A stretch of 64,000 nt of DNA from Verrucomicrobiia bacterium (GTDB lineage: Bacteria > Verrucomicrobiota > Verrucomicrobiia > Limisphaerales > JADLHS01): the NCBI GenBank assembly GCA_026125285.1, contig JAHCLO010000028.1, forward strand, positions 1 through 64,000, read 5' to 3'. The notes below the pieces were generated by a model. It did not search any database and was not told the DNA's origin. It was given only the letters and a program-made list of their open reading frames with translations. The stretch's first letter is position 1; each line of letters starts with the position of its first letter. This document shows, in pieces, positions 44,172-51,956 of this stretch. Both the position numbers and the translations under genes were made by a program.

Positions 44172-45638
44172 ATGAGCAATTTGCGCCGATACCGCCTGAG
44201 CCATCTCGTCGGTCTTGCCGGCTGGCTTGCGTTTTCCGCACCGGCCATTGCGGCGTCCAGTCTGGAACTTGCCCGCCAGTTGAATGAAGCGTTTGCGCAA
44301 GTGGCGGACAAGGTCACGCCTTCCGTCGTGGTCATTACCGTCACGCAAAAGACTCCGACCTACATGGTCGAAGACTTGGAAGACATCCCCGACGATTTTC
44401 TGCCGCCGGAGTTGCGGCGACGCTATCGCGAGCGCTTCAACGAGACGCCGCGGCCCCGCACCACCGGCCAGGGCTCGGGTACCATCATCCGTGAGAACGG
44501 CTACATTCTTTCCAATCGCCATGTGGTGGAGGATGCGGAAAACATCGAGGTCCGCCTCAAGGATGGCCGGAAGTTCACCGCCACGGTGCGCGGCTCGGAT
44601 GCGCAATCCGACGTGGCGGTGCTCAAGATTGAAGCGGAGGGATTGCCCGCGGCTCGGTGGGCGGATTCAGACAAAACCCGCGTGGGGGAATTCGCCATCG
44701 CCATCGGCGCGCCCTACAGTCTGGATTACACCGTCACTTTCGGTCACGTGAGCGCCAAGAGCCGCGGTGATGTGGTGCCCGCCTACGTGGGCGGCGCCAT
44801 CATGGATCAGGACTTCATCCAGACGGACGCCAACATCAATCCGGGCAACAGCGGCGGGCCGTTGGTGAACATTGACGGCGAAGTCATTGGCATCAACAGC
44901 ATGATTCGCGGCCTGCAAACCGGCATCGGCTTCGCCATCCCCAGCAATCTGGCTCGCGAGATTTCGGACCAGATCATTGCGGAGGGCAAATTCACCCGCG
45001 CCTGGCTGGGCGTGAGCATTCGGGGACTGCGAGACGACGCGGAGTTCCGGGAGTTGAGCCCCGGCGTGACCGACGGCGTGGTGATCCGCGCCATTCTCCC
45101 CGATGGTCCGGCCGCCAAATCCGACTTGCGCCCCACCGACATCATCACGGCGGTGGACGGGCGTGCCGTTGCCACCCCACAGGAACTGCGCAATGAAATT
45201 CGCGGCAAGAAGGTGGGCCAGCCGATCACTTTGGACGTGTCGCGTGCCGGCAAGACCTTCCAGTTGAAGGTCGAGCCTGGCGAATGGGTCGAGGAAACAC
45301 CGGTGGTCGCCGCCGCCCCGCCGGAGAAAGCTCCGGAAGCAAATCCCGGCGCCAGTCTCGGGATGACGGTGGCAGCCATCAGCGATGAACTCGTGAAGAA
45401 ATTCAACCTCAAGCGAACCGAAGGCGTCATCATAACGTCCGTGGATGAGAACAGCGCCGCGGCGCGCAAGGGCCTCCAACCCGGGGACGTGATCACCGCC
45501 ATCAACCATGGTCCCATTACCAGCGTGCGACAGTTTCAACGCGCGATCAGGCGAGCCGATATCAAAAAGGGACTGCTGTTGAACCTGGTCCGGGGCGAAA
45601 CCGCCCACTTCGAGGTGCTCAAGGATACCAGCAAGTAG
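44172..45638 (+). CDS. HtrA/DegP-type periplasmic serine protease with two PDZ domains
   Basis: 488 residues with a signal peptide (HLVGLAGWLAFSAPAIAAS). The trypsin-like triad is His117 (LSNRHVV), Asp147 (AQSDVAVL) and Ser227 (GNSGGPLV). Q-linker residues YMVEDLEDIPDDFLPPELRR form the LA loop. PDZ1 covers about residues 275-370 (AWLGVSIRG, DIITAVDGRAVATPQEL) and PDZ2 about 395-488 (LGMTVAAISDELVKKF, DVITAINHGPITSVRQ). It degrades or refolds damaged envelope proteins. The symbol degP or degQ cannot be decided by eye. Confidence 0.94.
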   Translation: MSNLRRYRLSHLVGLAGWLAFSAPAIAASSLELARQLNEAFAQVADKVTPSVVVITVTQKTPTYMVEDLEDIPDDFLPPELRRRYRERFNETPRPRTTGQGSGTIIRENGYILSNRHVVEDAENIEVRLKDGRKFTATVRGSDAQSDVAVLKIEAEGLPAARWADSDKTRVGEFAIAIGAPYSLDYTVTFGHVSAKSRGDVVPAYVGGAIMDQDFIQTDANINPGNSGGPLVNIDGEVIGINSMIRGLQTGIGFAIPSNLAREISDQIIAEGKFTRAWLGVSIRGLRDDAEFRELSPGVTDGVVIRAILPDGPAAKSDLRPTDIITAVDGRAVATPQELRNEIRGKKVGQPITLDVSRAGKTFQLKVEPGEWVEETPVVAAAPPEKAPEANPGASLGMTVAAISDELVKKFNLKRTEGVIITSVDENSAAARKGLQPGDVITAINHGPITSVRQFQRAIRRADIKKGLLLNLVRGETAHFEVLKDTSK

Positions 45639-45766
45639 CCGGCACGCCGCGATGCTTCCGCCCAAGCGACCGACAGCGGGTCAAGGCGGTCCTCATCGTT
45701 CCAAACAGGCGAGCGCCCGTCCCAACCAGAGATTGCAGTTTGGCGGGGCGTCGTTACTCTACGGCC

Positions 45767-46819
45767 ATGCGTTTCATCGGCAGTGTCATCGAAAAATTGC
45801 AGCGTCATCCGAAGCGGATTGTCTTCCCGGAAGGCACCGAACCGCGGGTGTTGCAGGCGGCGCGACAGTTTCATGCGTTGCGGCTGGGCGCTCCCATTCT
45901 ACTGGGTGACCGCACCAGGGTGAAGGAAATCGCCGCCGACCTGAACATTTCGTTGGAAGGCATCCGGGTCATCAATCCCGCCGAGAGCGAGGACCTCGAG
46001 AGTTTCACGCGTCGGTTTGTGTCGTTGCGCCGCGAGAAGGGGCTACAGACGGCGGAAGCGCAGGAAGCGATGCGGCATCCGAATTACTACGGCGCGATGA
46101 TGGTGGCGATGCATCAGGCCGACGGATTGGTCGCCGGTACGAGCCACAGCACGGGCAGTGTGCTCCGGTCGTTGTTTCAGATCATCAAGGTGGCCCCGCA
46201 AGCCACGGTGGCTTCCAGTTGCATGGTGATGGAGGTGGAGGATTCGCGGTTTGGAGAGAACGGCGTGTTGTTCATGGCGGACTGCGGCGTGATCGCCGAA
46301 CCAACGGTGGATCAACTGGCCGAGATCGCGCTGTCCACGGCGCAATTCGCGCGGCATTTGCTGAACGCCCGCCCGCGGGTTGCCCTGCTGTCGTTTTCCA
46401 CCAAGGGCACGGCCACGCATCCCTCCATCGGCAAGGTGCAGGCGGCCACTGCGTTGGCGCGGCAGCGGGCCGAGCAACGGTTGTTGGAGGCGGACTTTGA
46501 CGGCGAACTCCAGGTGGACGCGGCATTGGTGCCGGAGATCGCCGAACGGAAGCTGCCGGACAATCGCGTGGCCGGCCGGGCGAACGTGTTGATTTTCCCA
46601 GACCTGAATTCCGGCAACATCGCCAGCAAGCTGGTGCGGCACATTGCCAAGGCCAACGCTTACGGCCAGGTGTTGCTGGGGTTGAACCGGCCGGCCGCCG
46701 ATGTTTCGCGTGGGTCAAATGCCCATGACATCCTCGGCGTGGCCGCCATCGTGGGGTTGCAAGCCATCAACTACAATCTGCTCTATCCCGGTGCCGGTCA
46801 GGAATTGCCCGGGGAATGA
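45767..46819 (+). CDS. pta: Phosphate acetyltransferase catalytic domain
   Basis: 350 residues from ATG 45767 (MRFIGSVIEKLQRHPKRIVF). It converts acetyl-CoA and phosphate to acetyl phosphate and CoA. PEGTEPRVLQAARQ, ADGLVAGTSHSTGSVLRSLF, ALLSFSTKGTATHPSIGKVQ and ANVLIFPDLNSGNIASKLVR are characteristic blocks. The length equals the C-terminal catalytic part of E. coli-type Pta. The regulatory BioD-like/DRTGG part is a separate gene just downstream (70 bases). No ackA gene is present in the window. Confidence 0.92.
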   Translation: MRFIGSVIEKLQRHPKRIVFPEGTEPRVLQAARQFHALRLGAPILLGDRTRVKEIAADLNISLEGIRVINPAESEDLESFTRRFVSLRREKGLQTAEAQEAMRHPNYYGAMMVAMHQADGLVAGTSHSTGSVLRSLFQIIKVAPQATVASSCMVMEVEDSRFGENGVLFMADCGVIAEPTVDQLAEIALSTAQFARHLLNARPRVALLSFSTKGTATHPSIGKVQAATALARQRAEQRLLEADFDGELQVDAALVPEIAERKLPDNRVAGRANVLIFPDLNSGNIASKLVRHIAKANAYGQVLLGLNRPAADVSRGSNAHDILGVAAIVGLQAINYNLLYPGAGQELPGE

Positions 46820-46889
46820 GAGCGGGAACGCGTGGCACAATGAAGTCCGGGCGAATCCTCCGCACGCCGAAGCTGCTTTTTGATTTGAA

Positions 46890-47984
46890 GTGAACACCAC
46901 GACTCCCCGTGTCTTCATTGCCGCCACGCGCCAGAACGATGGCAAGACGACTACTTCGCTGGGATTGATCGCGGCCCTCCAGCAACACTTCCCGCGCATT
47001 GGCTACATCAAACCTGTCGGACAACGGTTCGTCGAAATCGAGGAGCAGAAGATTGACGAGGATTCGGTGCTGATGGACGCCGTGTACCGGCTCAACTGTC
47101 CTTTGGTGGACATGAGTCCCATCGCGGTGGAGCCCGACTTCACGCGCAAGTATTTGCTGGCCGCCAACAACGAGGCGCTCGTGCGGCGCATCCAGACCGC
47201 GTTCGACCGTGTGGCGTGGGAGAAGGAATTCGTGCTGTGCGAAGGTTCCGGTCACGCGGGCGTGGGTTCGGTTTTTGATCTGTCGAACGCCCAAGTGGCG
47301 AAAATCCTGGGCTGCAAAGTGGTCATTGTCACGCAGGGCGGCATTGGGAAGCCGATTGATGAAGTGGCGCTAAATCAGGCGTTGTTCGAGAAGGAAGGGG
47401 TGCAGGTCATCGGCGTGATCCTCAACAAGGTGCATGGTGACAAGGTGGACTACATTTCAGATTTCGCGCGGCGCGGCTTGGGGCGCAAAGGCCTGGAATT
47501 ACTGGGGGTGATTCCGCATCAGCGGGTGTTGTCCAATCCCACGGTGGAGCTGATCTGCGAGGAGTTGCAGGCCGAATTGCTCAATCATCCGCCCACGATG
47601 GATGAACTGGTGGATGCGGTGGTGGTGGGTGCGATGGGCGCGCAGAACGCCATGCGTTTCTTCAAGCGCGGCGTGCTGCTGATCACGCCCGGTGACCGTG
47701 AGGACATTGTCTTGGCCGCCGGCACGGGCCTTGAAGCAGACAGTCCGGACAAGATGGCGGGCATCGTACTGACGGGCGGACTCCGTCCCAGTGAGGGCGT
47801 GCTCAAGGTGATTCGCACCATGCCGATCCCGGTGTTGCTGGCGCGGGAGGACAGTTACCAGGTGGCATCCAAAGTCCACGATCTCACGGTGAAGACCCGC
47901 CCAAACGATGCCCAGAAGATTTCGCTGATCCGCGACATTGTAGCCAAGAACGTGAACGTAAAGAGAATTCTGGAGGCCACCTAA
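46890..47984 (+). CDS. BioD-like/DRTGG-domain protein (Pta N-terminal-type)
   Basis: 364 residues. The P-loop FIAATRQNDGKTTTSLGLIA and following NTPase-type segments match the dethiobiotin synthetase-like N-terminus of long phosphotransacetylases. The second half (residues about 215-330) is a DRTGG domain (AMGAQNAMRFFKRGVLLITP, DKMAGIVLTGGLRPSEGVLK). In E. coli Pta this part senses effectors and supports hexamer assembly. Here it is encoded separately and after the catalytic gene, so the two polypeptides probably form one enzyme. The start is GTG 46890. It ends one base before hisC. Confidence 0.88.
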   Translation: MNTTTPRVFIAATRQNDGKTTTSLGLIAALQQHFPRIGYIKPVGQRFVEIEEQKIDEDSVLMDAVYRLNCPLVDMSPIAVEPDFTRKYLLAANNEALVRRIQTAFDRVAWEKEFVLCEGSGHAGVGSVFDLSNAQVAKILGCKVVIVTQGGIGKPIDEVALNQALFEKEGVQVIGVILNKVHGDKVDYISDFARRGLGRKGLELLGVIPHQRVLSNPTVELICEELQAELLNHPPTMDELVDAVVVGAMGAQNAMRFFKRGVLLITPGDREDIVLAAGTGLEADSPDKMAGIVLTGGLRPSEGVLKVIRTMPIPVLLAREDSYQVASKVHDLTVKTRPNDAQKISLIRDIVAKNVNVKRILEAT

Positions 47985-47985
47985 C

Positions 47986-49089
47986 ATGCCCATTCCCCTG
48001 CCGGTCAATAGTGCCCTGCGCAATCTGCCGACCTATCAACCGGGCCGCCCCATCGAGGAAGTCGCCCGCGAGCTGGACCTGCCTGCCGCGGACATCATCA
48101 AGCTGGCCTCGAACGAAAACCCGCTCGGGCCTTCGCCGGCGGCACTCGCCGCGATGCAACGCGCGCTGGCCAACATTCATCTTTATCCGGATGGGAACGC
48201 GTTCCATCTAAAGCAGCGACTGGCCGAAAAACTCGCGTTGCCAGTGGCACATCTGATTCTCGGCAACGGTTCAAACGAAATCATCGAGTTCGTCGGCCAT
48301 GCTTACATGGCGCCGGGCGTTGAAGTGGTGGTGTCGCAGTATTGCTTTGCCGTGTATCCGTTGGTGACGCAGTTGTTCGGCGCGAATCTGGTGACGGTGC
48401 CGGCCAAGGATTATGGCCACGATCTTCCGGCCATGCTCAAAGCCATCACGCCCACGACGCGCGTGGTGTTCGTGGCCAACCCGAACAACCCCACGGGCAC
48501 GGTAGTGGCGAACCCGGAGTTGGAGGAATTCGTCCGGCAGATTCCGCCCGAAGTGCTGCTGGTCCTGGATGAGGCTTACATTGAATTCCTGGAGTCGCCG
48601 GCGGATTTTCGGACCGCAATCCGCGACGGCGCCCAACCGAATCTGCTGTTGATGCGGACCTTCTCGAAAATCTACGGCCTAGCCGGACTGCGGCTGGGTT
48701 ATGGGATTGGGCATCCCGATCTCATTGCGGCCCTGGAAAAGATCCGCCAGCCGTTCAACCTTAACTCCCTGGCGCAAGCCGCGGCGCTCGCCGCCTTGGA
48801 CGATACCGAGCACATGCGCCGGACGCGCGAGAACAACGCGCAGGGTCTGGAGTTTTTCGTGGCGGCCTTTCAGCAGTTGAGACTCTCGTTCATTCCCTCC
48901 GCGGGCAACTTCATCCTCGTGCGGGTCGGCGACGGCCAGCGCGTGTTTGAGTCGCTGCAACGACAAGGTGTGATTGTGCGACCCATGGGTGGGTATCAAT
49001 TGCCGGAATGGATACGCATAACGATCGGCACACCTGCCGAGAACCTGCGCTGCGTGGGTGCGCTGAAACAAGTCGCCAAGCAGGGTTGA
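47986..49089 (+). CDS. hisC: Histidinol-phosphate aminotransferase
   Basis: 367 residues; a PLP enzyme of fold type I that makes histidinol phosphate. IKLASNENPLGPSPAALAAM is the family opening. FVANPNNPTGTVV, LLVLDEAYIEF and the PLP Lys228 in TFSKIYGLAGLRLGYG are clear. RVFESLQRQGVIVRPMGGYQ ends the small domain. ATG 47986 is one base after the stop of the BioD-like gene, so translation is coupled to the pta pair. Some family members also act on tyrosine or phenylalanine; hisH nearby supports histidine synthesis. Confidence 0.93.
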   Translation: MPIPLPVNSALRNLPTYQPGRPIEEVARELDLPAADIIKLASNENPLGPSPAALAAMQRALANIHLYPDGNAFHLKQRLAEKLALPVAHLILGNGSNEIIEFVGHAYMAPGVEVVVSQYCFAVYPLVTQLFGANLVTVPAKDYGHDLPAMLKAITPTTRVVFVANPNNPTGTVVANPELEEFVRQIPPEVLLVLDEAYIEFLESPADFRTAIRDGAQPNLLLMRTFSKIYGLAGLRLGYGIGHPDLIAALEKIRQPFNLNSLAQAAALAALDDTEHMRRTRENNAQGLEFFVAAFQQLRLSFIPSAGNFILVRVGDGQRVFESLQRQGVIVRPMGGYQLPEWIRITIGTPAENLRCVGALKQVAKQG

Positions 49090-49099
49090 AATAGTCGAG

Positions 49100-49113
49100 C
49101 CGCCGGATGGCGG
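49100..49113. terminator. Weak bidirectional terminator candidate
   Basis: CCGCC-GGAT-GGCGG forms a 5-bp hairpin in the 48-base gap between convergent hisC and the glycosyltransferase. T-richness downstream is modest (CACTCTTATATT). Confidence 0.35.
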
Positions 49114-49137
49114 ATCACTCTTATATTCAGAGCGGCC

Positions 49138-49920
49138 CTATGGCGCCGCCGAAGTGCCGGTTTTGGCCGAAAGCTCATGCCGTGAGTTGGCGCCACCGGC
49201 AGTTGAGTATTTCCCGGACGCGAAGTTCCGCCGTAGCCGGATCAAACCTTTCAAGTCCCCAATCGCCGTGCTCCAGAGTTTCACCCGGCTGTCCGGGTCG
49301 TCCACCCAGCGCACGGGGAGATCGAGAATCCGGCAGCCCAGTTTCTCGCCCAGAATTAGCAGTTCCGTGTCCATGAACCAGCCGTTGTCCTCCACCAGCG
49401 GGAGCAATGCCTTGGCCGCATCCCGGCGGATGGCTTTGAAACCGCATTGCGCGTCGGAAAATTTCACGCGAAACAGCGCTTTCACCAACCGCATGTAGCC
49501 GCGCGATATGATCTCCCGCTTCAGACCCCGCGTCGTCATCGCCGGCTTGAGTTGGCGCGAACCGACGGCCATATCATACCCGCCACCCAACAGGGCTTCG
49601 ATCAAGGGCGGAAACGCGCCCAAGTCGGTGGACAAATCCACGTCCATGTAGCTGAGAACGTCCGCCGTGCTTTCGCTCCAGGCACGTTTGACCGCCCGCC
49701 CGCGACCTTTCTCCTCCAGGTGCAGCACGCGAACCCCCGGGAGCGTCTTTGAAAAGGAGCGCGCCATTTCGAGCGTCCGGTCGGTCGAGGCGTTGTCCGC
49801 GATCACAATTTCGACTGGACCGCGACACTGGTCGGATAGGAAACGATGCAATCGCGGGAGACTTGATTTAAGCCGGGCTTCCTCATTGTAAACCGGGATG
49901 GTGACGTTGACTTGAGCCAT
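49138..49920 (-). CDS. Family 2 glycosyltransferase (dolichyl-phosphate glucosyltransferase-like)
   Basis: 260 residues, membrane-associated without a helix. The GT-A fold shows VTIPVYNEEARLKSSLPRLH, IVIADNASTDRTLEMARSF, EEKGRGRAVKRAWSES and the D-x-D motif in SYMDVDLSTDLGAFPPLI. DAQCGFKAIRRDAAKALLPL, WFMDTELLILGEKLG and WVDDPDSRVKLWSTAIGDLK are typical of Alg5/DPM1-like enzymes that charge polyprenyl phosphate with a sugar. ATG 49920 (MAQVNVTIPVYNEE) is chosen. A membrane glycosyltransferase remnant lies just upstream and would be the natural user of such a sugar donor. Confidence 0.9.
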   Translation of the reverse strand: MAQVNVTIPVYNEEARLKSSLPRLHRFLSDQCRGPVEIVIADNASTDRTLEMARSFSKTLPGVRVLHLEEKGRGRAVKRAWSESTADVLSYMDVDLSTDLGAFPPLIEALLGGGYDMAVGSRQLKPAMTTRGLKREIISRGYMRLVKALFRVKFSDAQCGFKAIRRDAAKALLPLVEDNGWFMDTELLILGEKLGCRILDLPVRWVDDPDSRVKLWSTAIGDLKGLIRLRRNFASGKYSTAGGANSRHELSAKTGTSAAP

Positions 49921-49932
49921 GGGCAACGGGCG

Positions 49933-50079
49933 TTAAGCGCGAGCGGTGGCAGGTGCCGCCGGTCGCCACCCTTTCGTGTCAGTGACGACGACCAGCATGG
50001 TGGCGGCCTCGGCCGCGCCCGGGAACATCCCGGCTTCCTGACCGCTCTGGGCCGTCTCGTTGACCACTTCGTCTCCCAT
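49933..50079 (-). CDS. Possible 48-residue protein upstream of the glycosyltransferase
   Basis: The frame runs MGDEVVNETAQSGQEAGMFP and on to TDTKGWRPAAPATARA, stopping 12 bases before the glycosyltransferase start. It begins 19 bases after the upstream membrane-protein stop. Composition is acidic then hydrophobic (AATMLVVV). No family is recognised and it may be chance. Confidence 0.3.
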   Translation of the reverse strand: MGDEVVNETAQSGQEAGMFPGAAEAATMLVVVTDTKGWRPAAPATARA

Positions 50080-50098
50080 GGGTGATGATTAGTGTGGA

Positions 50099-51012
50099 TC
50101 AGTGGTTCACTTCTTCCGGCAACCGCCGCCACAACCACCAGATTCCCCCGATGAGAATCGCGTAAAACAGCGCGACCGAGGCGTACGGGGGCAATCCCAG
50201 CGCCATCCCGAGATTCGGTGATAACTCCCCTTTCAAGAACAGGGGAATGTTCAAATCAAGAAGCGGATTCGGGTGTGTCGGGTAAGACGGACACGCATCC
50301 GTCAATGTCGCCAACGTCGTCAGGAGAATGGAATAAACCGCGAGCGGCAATCCCATCCAAGGAAACCGTTTCAGACCATAGGCGCACGGCAGCGCCAACA
50401 ACGGAATCATGGGCGAGAGCAGGCGCGGTCCCCAGGCCGGTCCCGCCGGCCAATCCCACGTCCGACCCGAAATCACGATGATGTGCAGCAGCGGCACCAG
50501 ATACGTCAGCCAGAACAAACCGCGCGATTTCTGAATCAACTGCCAGTAACCGACACCCGCCATCACGAAGAACGGCGTCCAGAAGAACAATCCGCGCGCC
50601 GGCGTGAACAACAGATTGAACGCGGTTTCCGGGTTCGGCCATTTGATGGCGTACACCCCTTCCTGCATCGCCGGAAACGACGCCTGCAGACTGTAGGGCA
50701 GAATGAACGGATTGCCGAAGCACGCCCAACTGTAAGCCGGAATCAACAGTAGCGGCGGAATCGCGGTCACACAAGAGGGCAGAAGCCGCTGCCACCACGT
50801 CGGAGCGCCGATCTCCGAATCGGCTTGCTGTAATTCGCCGCTGGGAACGCGCCGATTCGGAGATCGGCGCTCCGAAACCAGCCATAGAAACAACCCCACC
50901 ACGATCAGCCCCGAGCTATACTCACTTGCCAACGCCCACCCGCACGCATGGCCCGCCAGCAGACTCCACCGGTTGGCGACGAACCAACTGCGCCAGGTTT
51001 TTCGACGATTTT
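50099..51012 (-). pseudogene. 5'-truncated integral membrane protein, probably GT-C-type glycosyltransferase
   Basis: From about 51012 the frame encodes FVANRWSLLAGHACGWALAS, several membrane helices (VVGLFLWLV, AIPPLLLIPAYSWACFG, GLFFWTPFFVMAGVGYWQLI, FWLTYLVPLLHIIVISG) and ends with LPEEVNH. The loop FGNPFILPYSLQASFPAMQE resembles membrane mannosyl- or arabinosyl-transferases with GT-C folds. The N-terminal loop with the catalytic Asp is missing. No start codon precedes the homologous part, and the frame enters dispersed repeat sequence upstream. A 74-bp palindromic element is also inserted in frame at 50801-50874. I regard it as a decayed gene, although the long open frame means a fusion protein cannot be excluded. 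Confidence 0.65.
50801..50874. repeat. Perfect 24-bp inverted repeat inserted in a coding frame
   Basis: The arms 50801-50824 (CGGAGCGCCGATCTCCGAAT...) and 50851-50874 (...ATTCGGAGATCGGCGCTCCG) are exact reverse complements, with a 26-base spacer. It adds a basic, Pro/Ser-rich loop (SERRSPNRRVPSGE) between two membrane helices without breaking the frame. Confidence 0.9.
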
Positions 51013-51095
51013 CCCTCTCCTGGGGGAGAGGGCCAGGGTGAGGGCGAGCATGCACTTCCCTCGCCCCTTCGGAAGGGGAGAGGGCCAGGGTGAGC
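51011..51095. repeat. Two adjacent GGGAGAGGGCCAGGGTGAG repeats
   Basis: Each unit is a short C/G-rich hairpin (CCCTCTCCTGGGGGAGAGGG and CCCCTTCGGAAGGGG) followed by CCAGGGTGAG. A similar unit is at 23611-23650. The tract marks the junction between the membrane-protein remnant and the AT-richer cassette. Confidence 0.75.
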
Positions 51096-51104
51096 GGGCG
51101 TCCA

Positions 51105-51332
51105 TTGGTAGGCGTTCGCGTCGGAATACTTCCCATCATTTTTGTCCGTTTGTTTATCAAGCCTAGTGAGCCAAAGAGCTTTGTTCTTAAGAAGGTCTTG
51201 AAAGAAATCGAAACGGACGTAATGCCAGATGAAAGTATCCAAAAGTGGTAGGATATGGGGATTCTGTGAATCTTCGACAGGCACACTGGAAAGGACGCTG
51301 TTGTTTCGCCTTTCGATGAATGCCAGACTCAT
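51105..51332 (-). pseudogene. DUF2971-like N-terminal fragment
   Basis: From ATG 51332 the frame reads MSLAFIERRNNSVLSSVPVE, then LPLLDTFIWHYVRFDFFQDL and KNKALWLTRLDKQTDKNDGK. The W-H-Y-x-x-F...LL..K.LW.TRLDK pattern resembles the start of DUF2971 proteins, some of which are found near defence loci; the match is weak. After YSDANAYQ the frame enters the GGGAGAGGG repeat, so at least half of a normal gene is missing. A start at 51371 is also possible. Confidence 0.5.
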
Positions 51333-51345
51333 TAAGCTTTTAGGC

Positions 51346-51456
51346 TCACTCTTCTTCAATTTGCTTTTCATTCGCCGAACGTCGCCAACACCTCACATTC
51401 TTCACCGTCACTTCGACCAAATGATACGGGCTCACGGCGTCAAATTTCGTGGGCAT
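51346..51456 (-). CDS. 36-residue ORF coupled to the upstream gene by TGATG
   Basis: ATG 51456 shares its A with the stop codon of the 162-residue gene. The frame reads MPTKFDAVSPYHLVEVTVKN then VRCWRRSANEKQIEEE and stops 13 bases before the next ATG. The compact arrangement supports translation, but there is no family match and it is very short. Confidence 0.4.
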   Translation of the reverse strand: MPTKFDAVSPYHLVEVTVKNVRCWRRSANEKQIEEE

Positions 51457-51944
51457 CAATACGATGCGCTTGATAGTTTTTCCATTTTCTCCTGAACAGA
51501 TGAACCGAGACGCACATAGCTCTCAACAGCCCTTTCGTAATCGCGCTCAATCTGCTGATAATCGCTCATTGAAAGCGATTCGCCGTTTGCTTTACGAATT
51601 AATGCCTCTTGTCGTTCACACAGCAGTGCCGTGGTCTTCTTTACGGCTTTGACCCAAGCAAGCAGCTCGACAAAAAAATCGCGTTCAGCTTGGGTAAAAT
51701 CATCCCTAAAAGCGCCGAAGCAACCTGCAACGTGTGTGTCAACGTTTTGCCAAAGCTGATCAGCACTCCTCGCCTCGTTGAGCAACGCTTCAAAATTTGT
51801 TCCGCGTCCAAATAGATTGCGAAAAAAACTGGTGACGGTTGCTTGTTCTGAAAAAATGCGATTATGAATGGATACATAGTGTTTCAGCGCTTCATTAGCG
51901 AGTAACGCGCACTCAAACGCCGCACCTTTTGTGGATTGGAGCAT
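51456..51944 (-). CDS. Unknown 162-residue helical protein
   Basis: The gene has an excellent Shine-Dalgarno sequence (AAGGAG, 8 bases before ATG 51944) and begins 12 bases after gltX ends. The protein is mostly helical: ECALLANEALKHYVSIHNRI, NEARSADQLWQNVDTHVAGC, FFVELLAWVKAVKKTTALLC and DYERAVESYVRLGSSVQEKM, the last a likely coiled coil. No family is recognised. Its base composition is clearly more AT-rich than gltX, and it is followed by a 36-residue ORF and a DUF2971-like fragment. Together these look like a recently acquired cassette read through from gltX. Confidence 0.65.
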   Translation of the reverse strand: MLQSTKGAAFECALLANEALKHYVSIHNRIFSEQATVTSFFRNLFGRGTNFEALLNEARSADQLWQNVDTHVAGCFGAFRDDFTQAERDFFVELLAWVKAVKKTTALLCERQEALIRKANGESLSMSDYQQIERDYERAVESYVRLGSSVQEKMEKLSSASY

Positions 51945-51956
51945 GATTTTTTCTCC

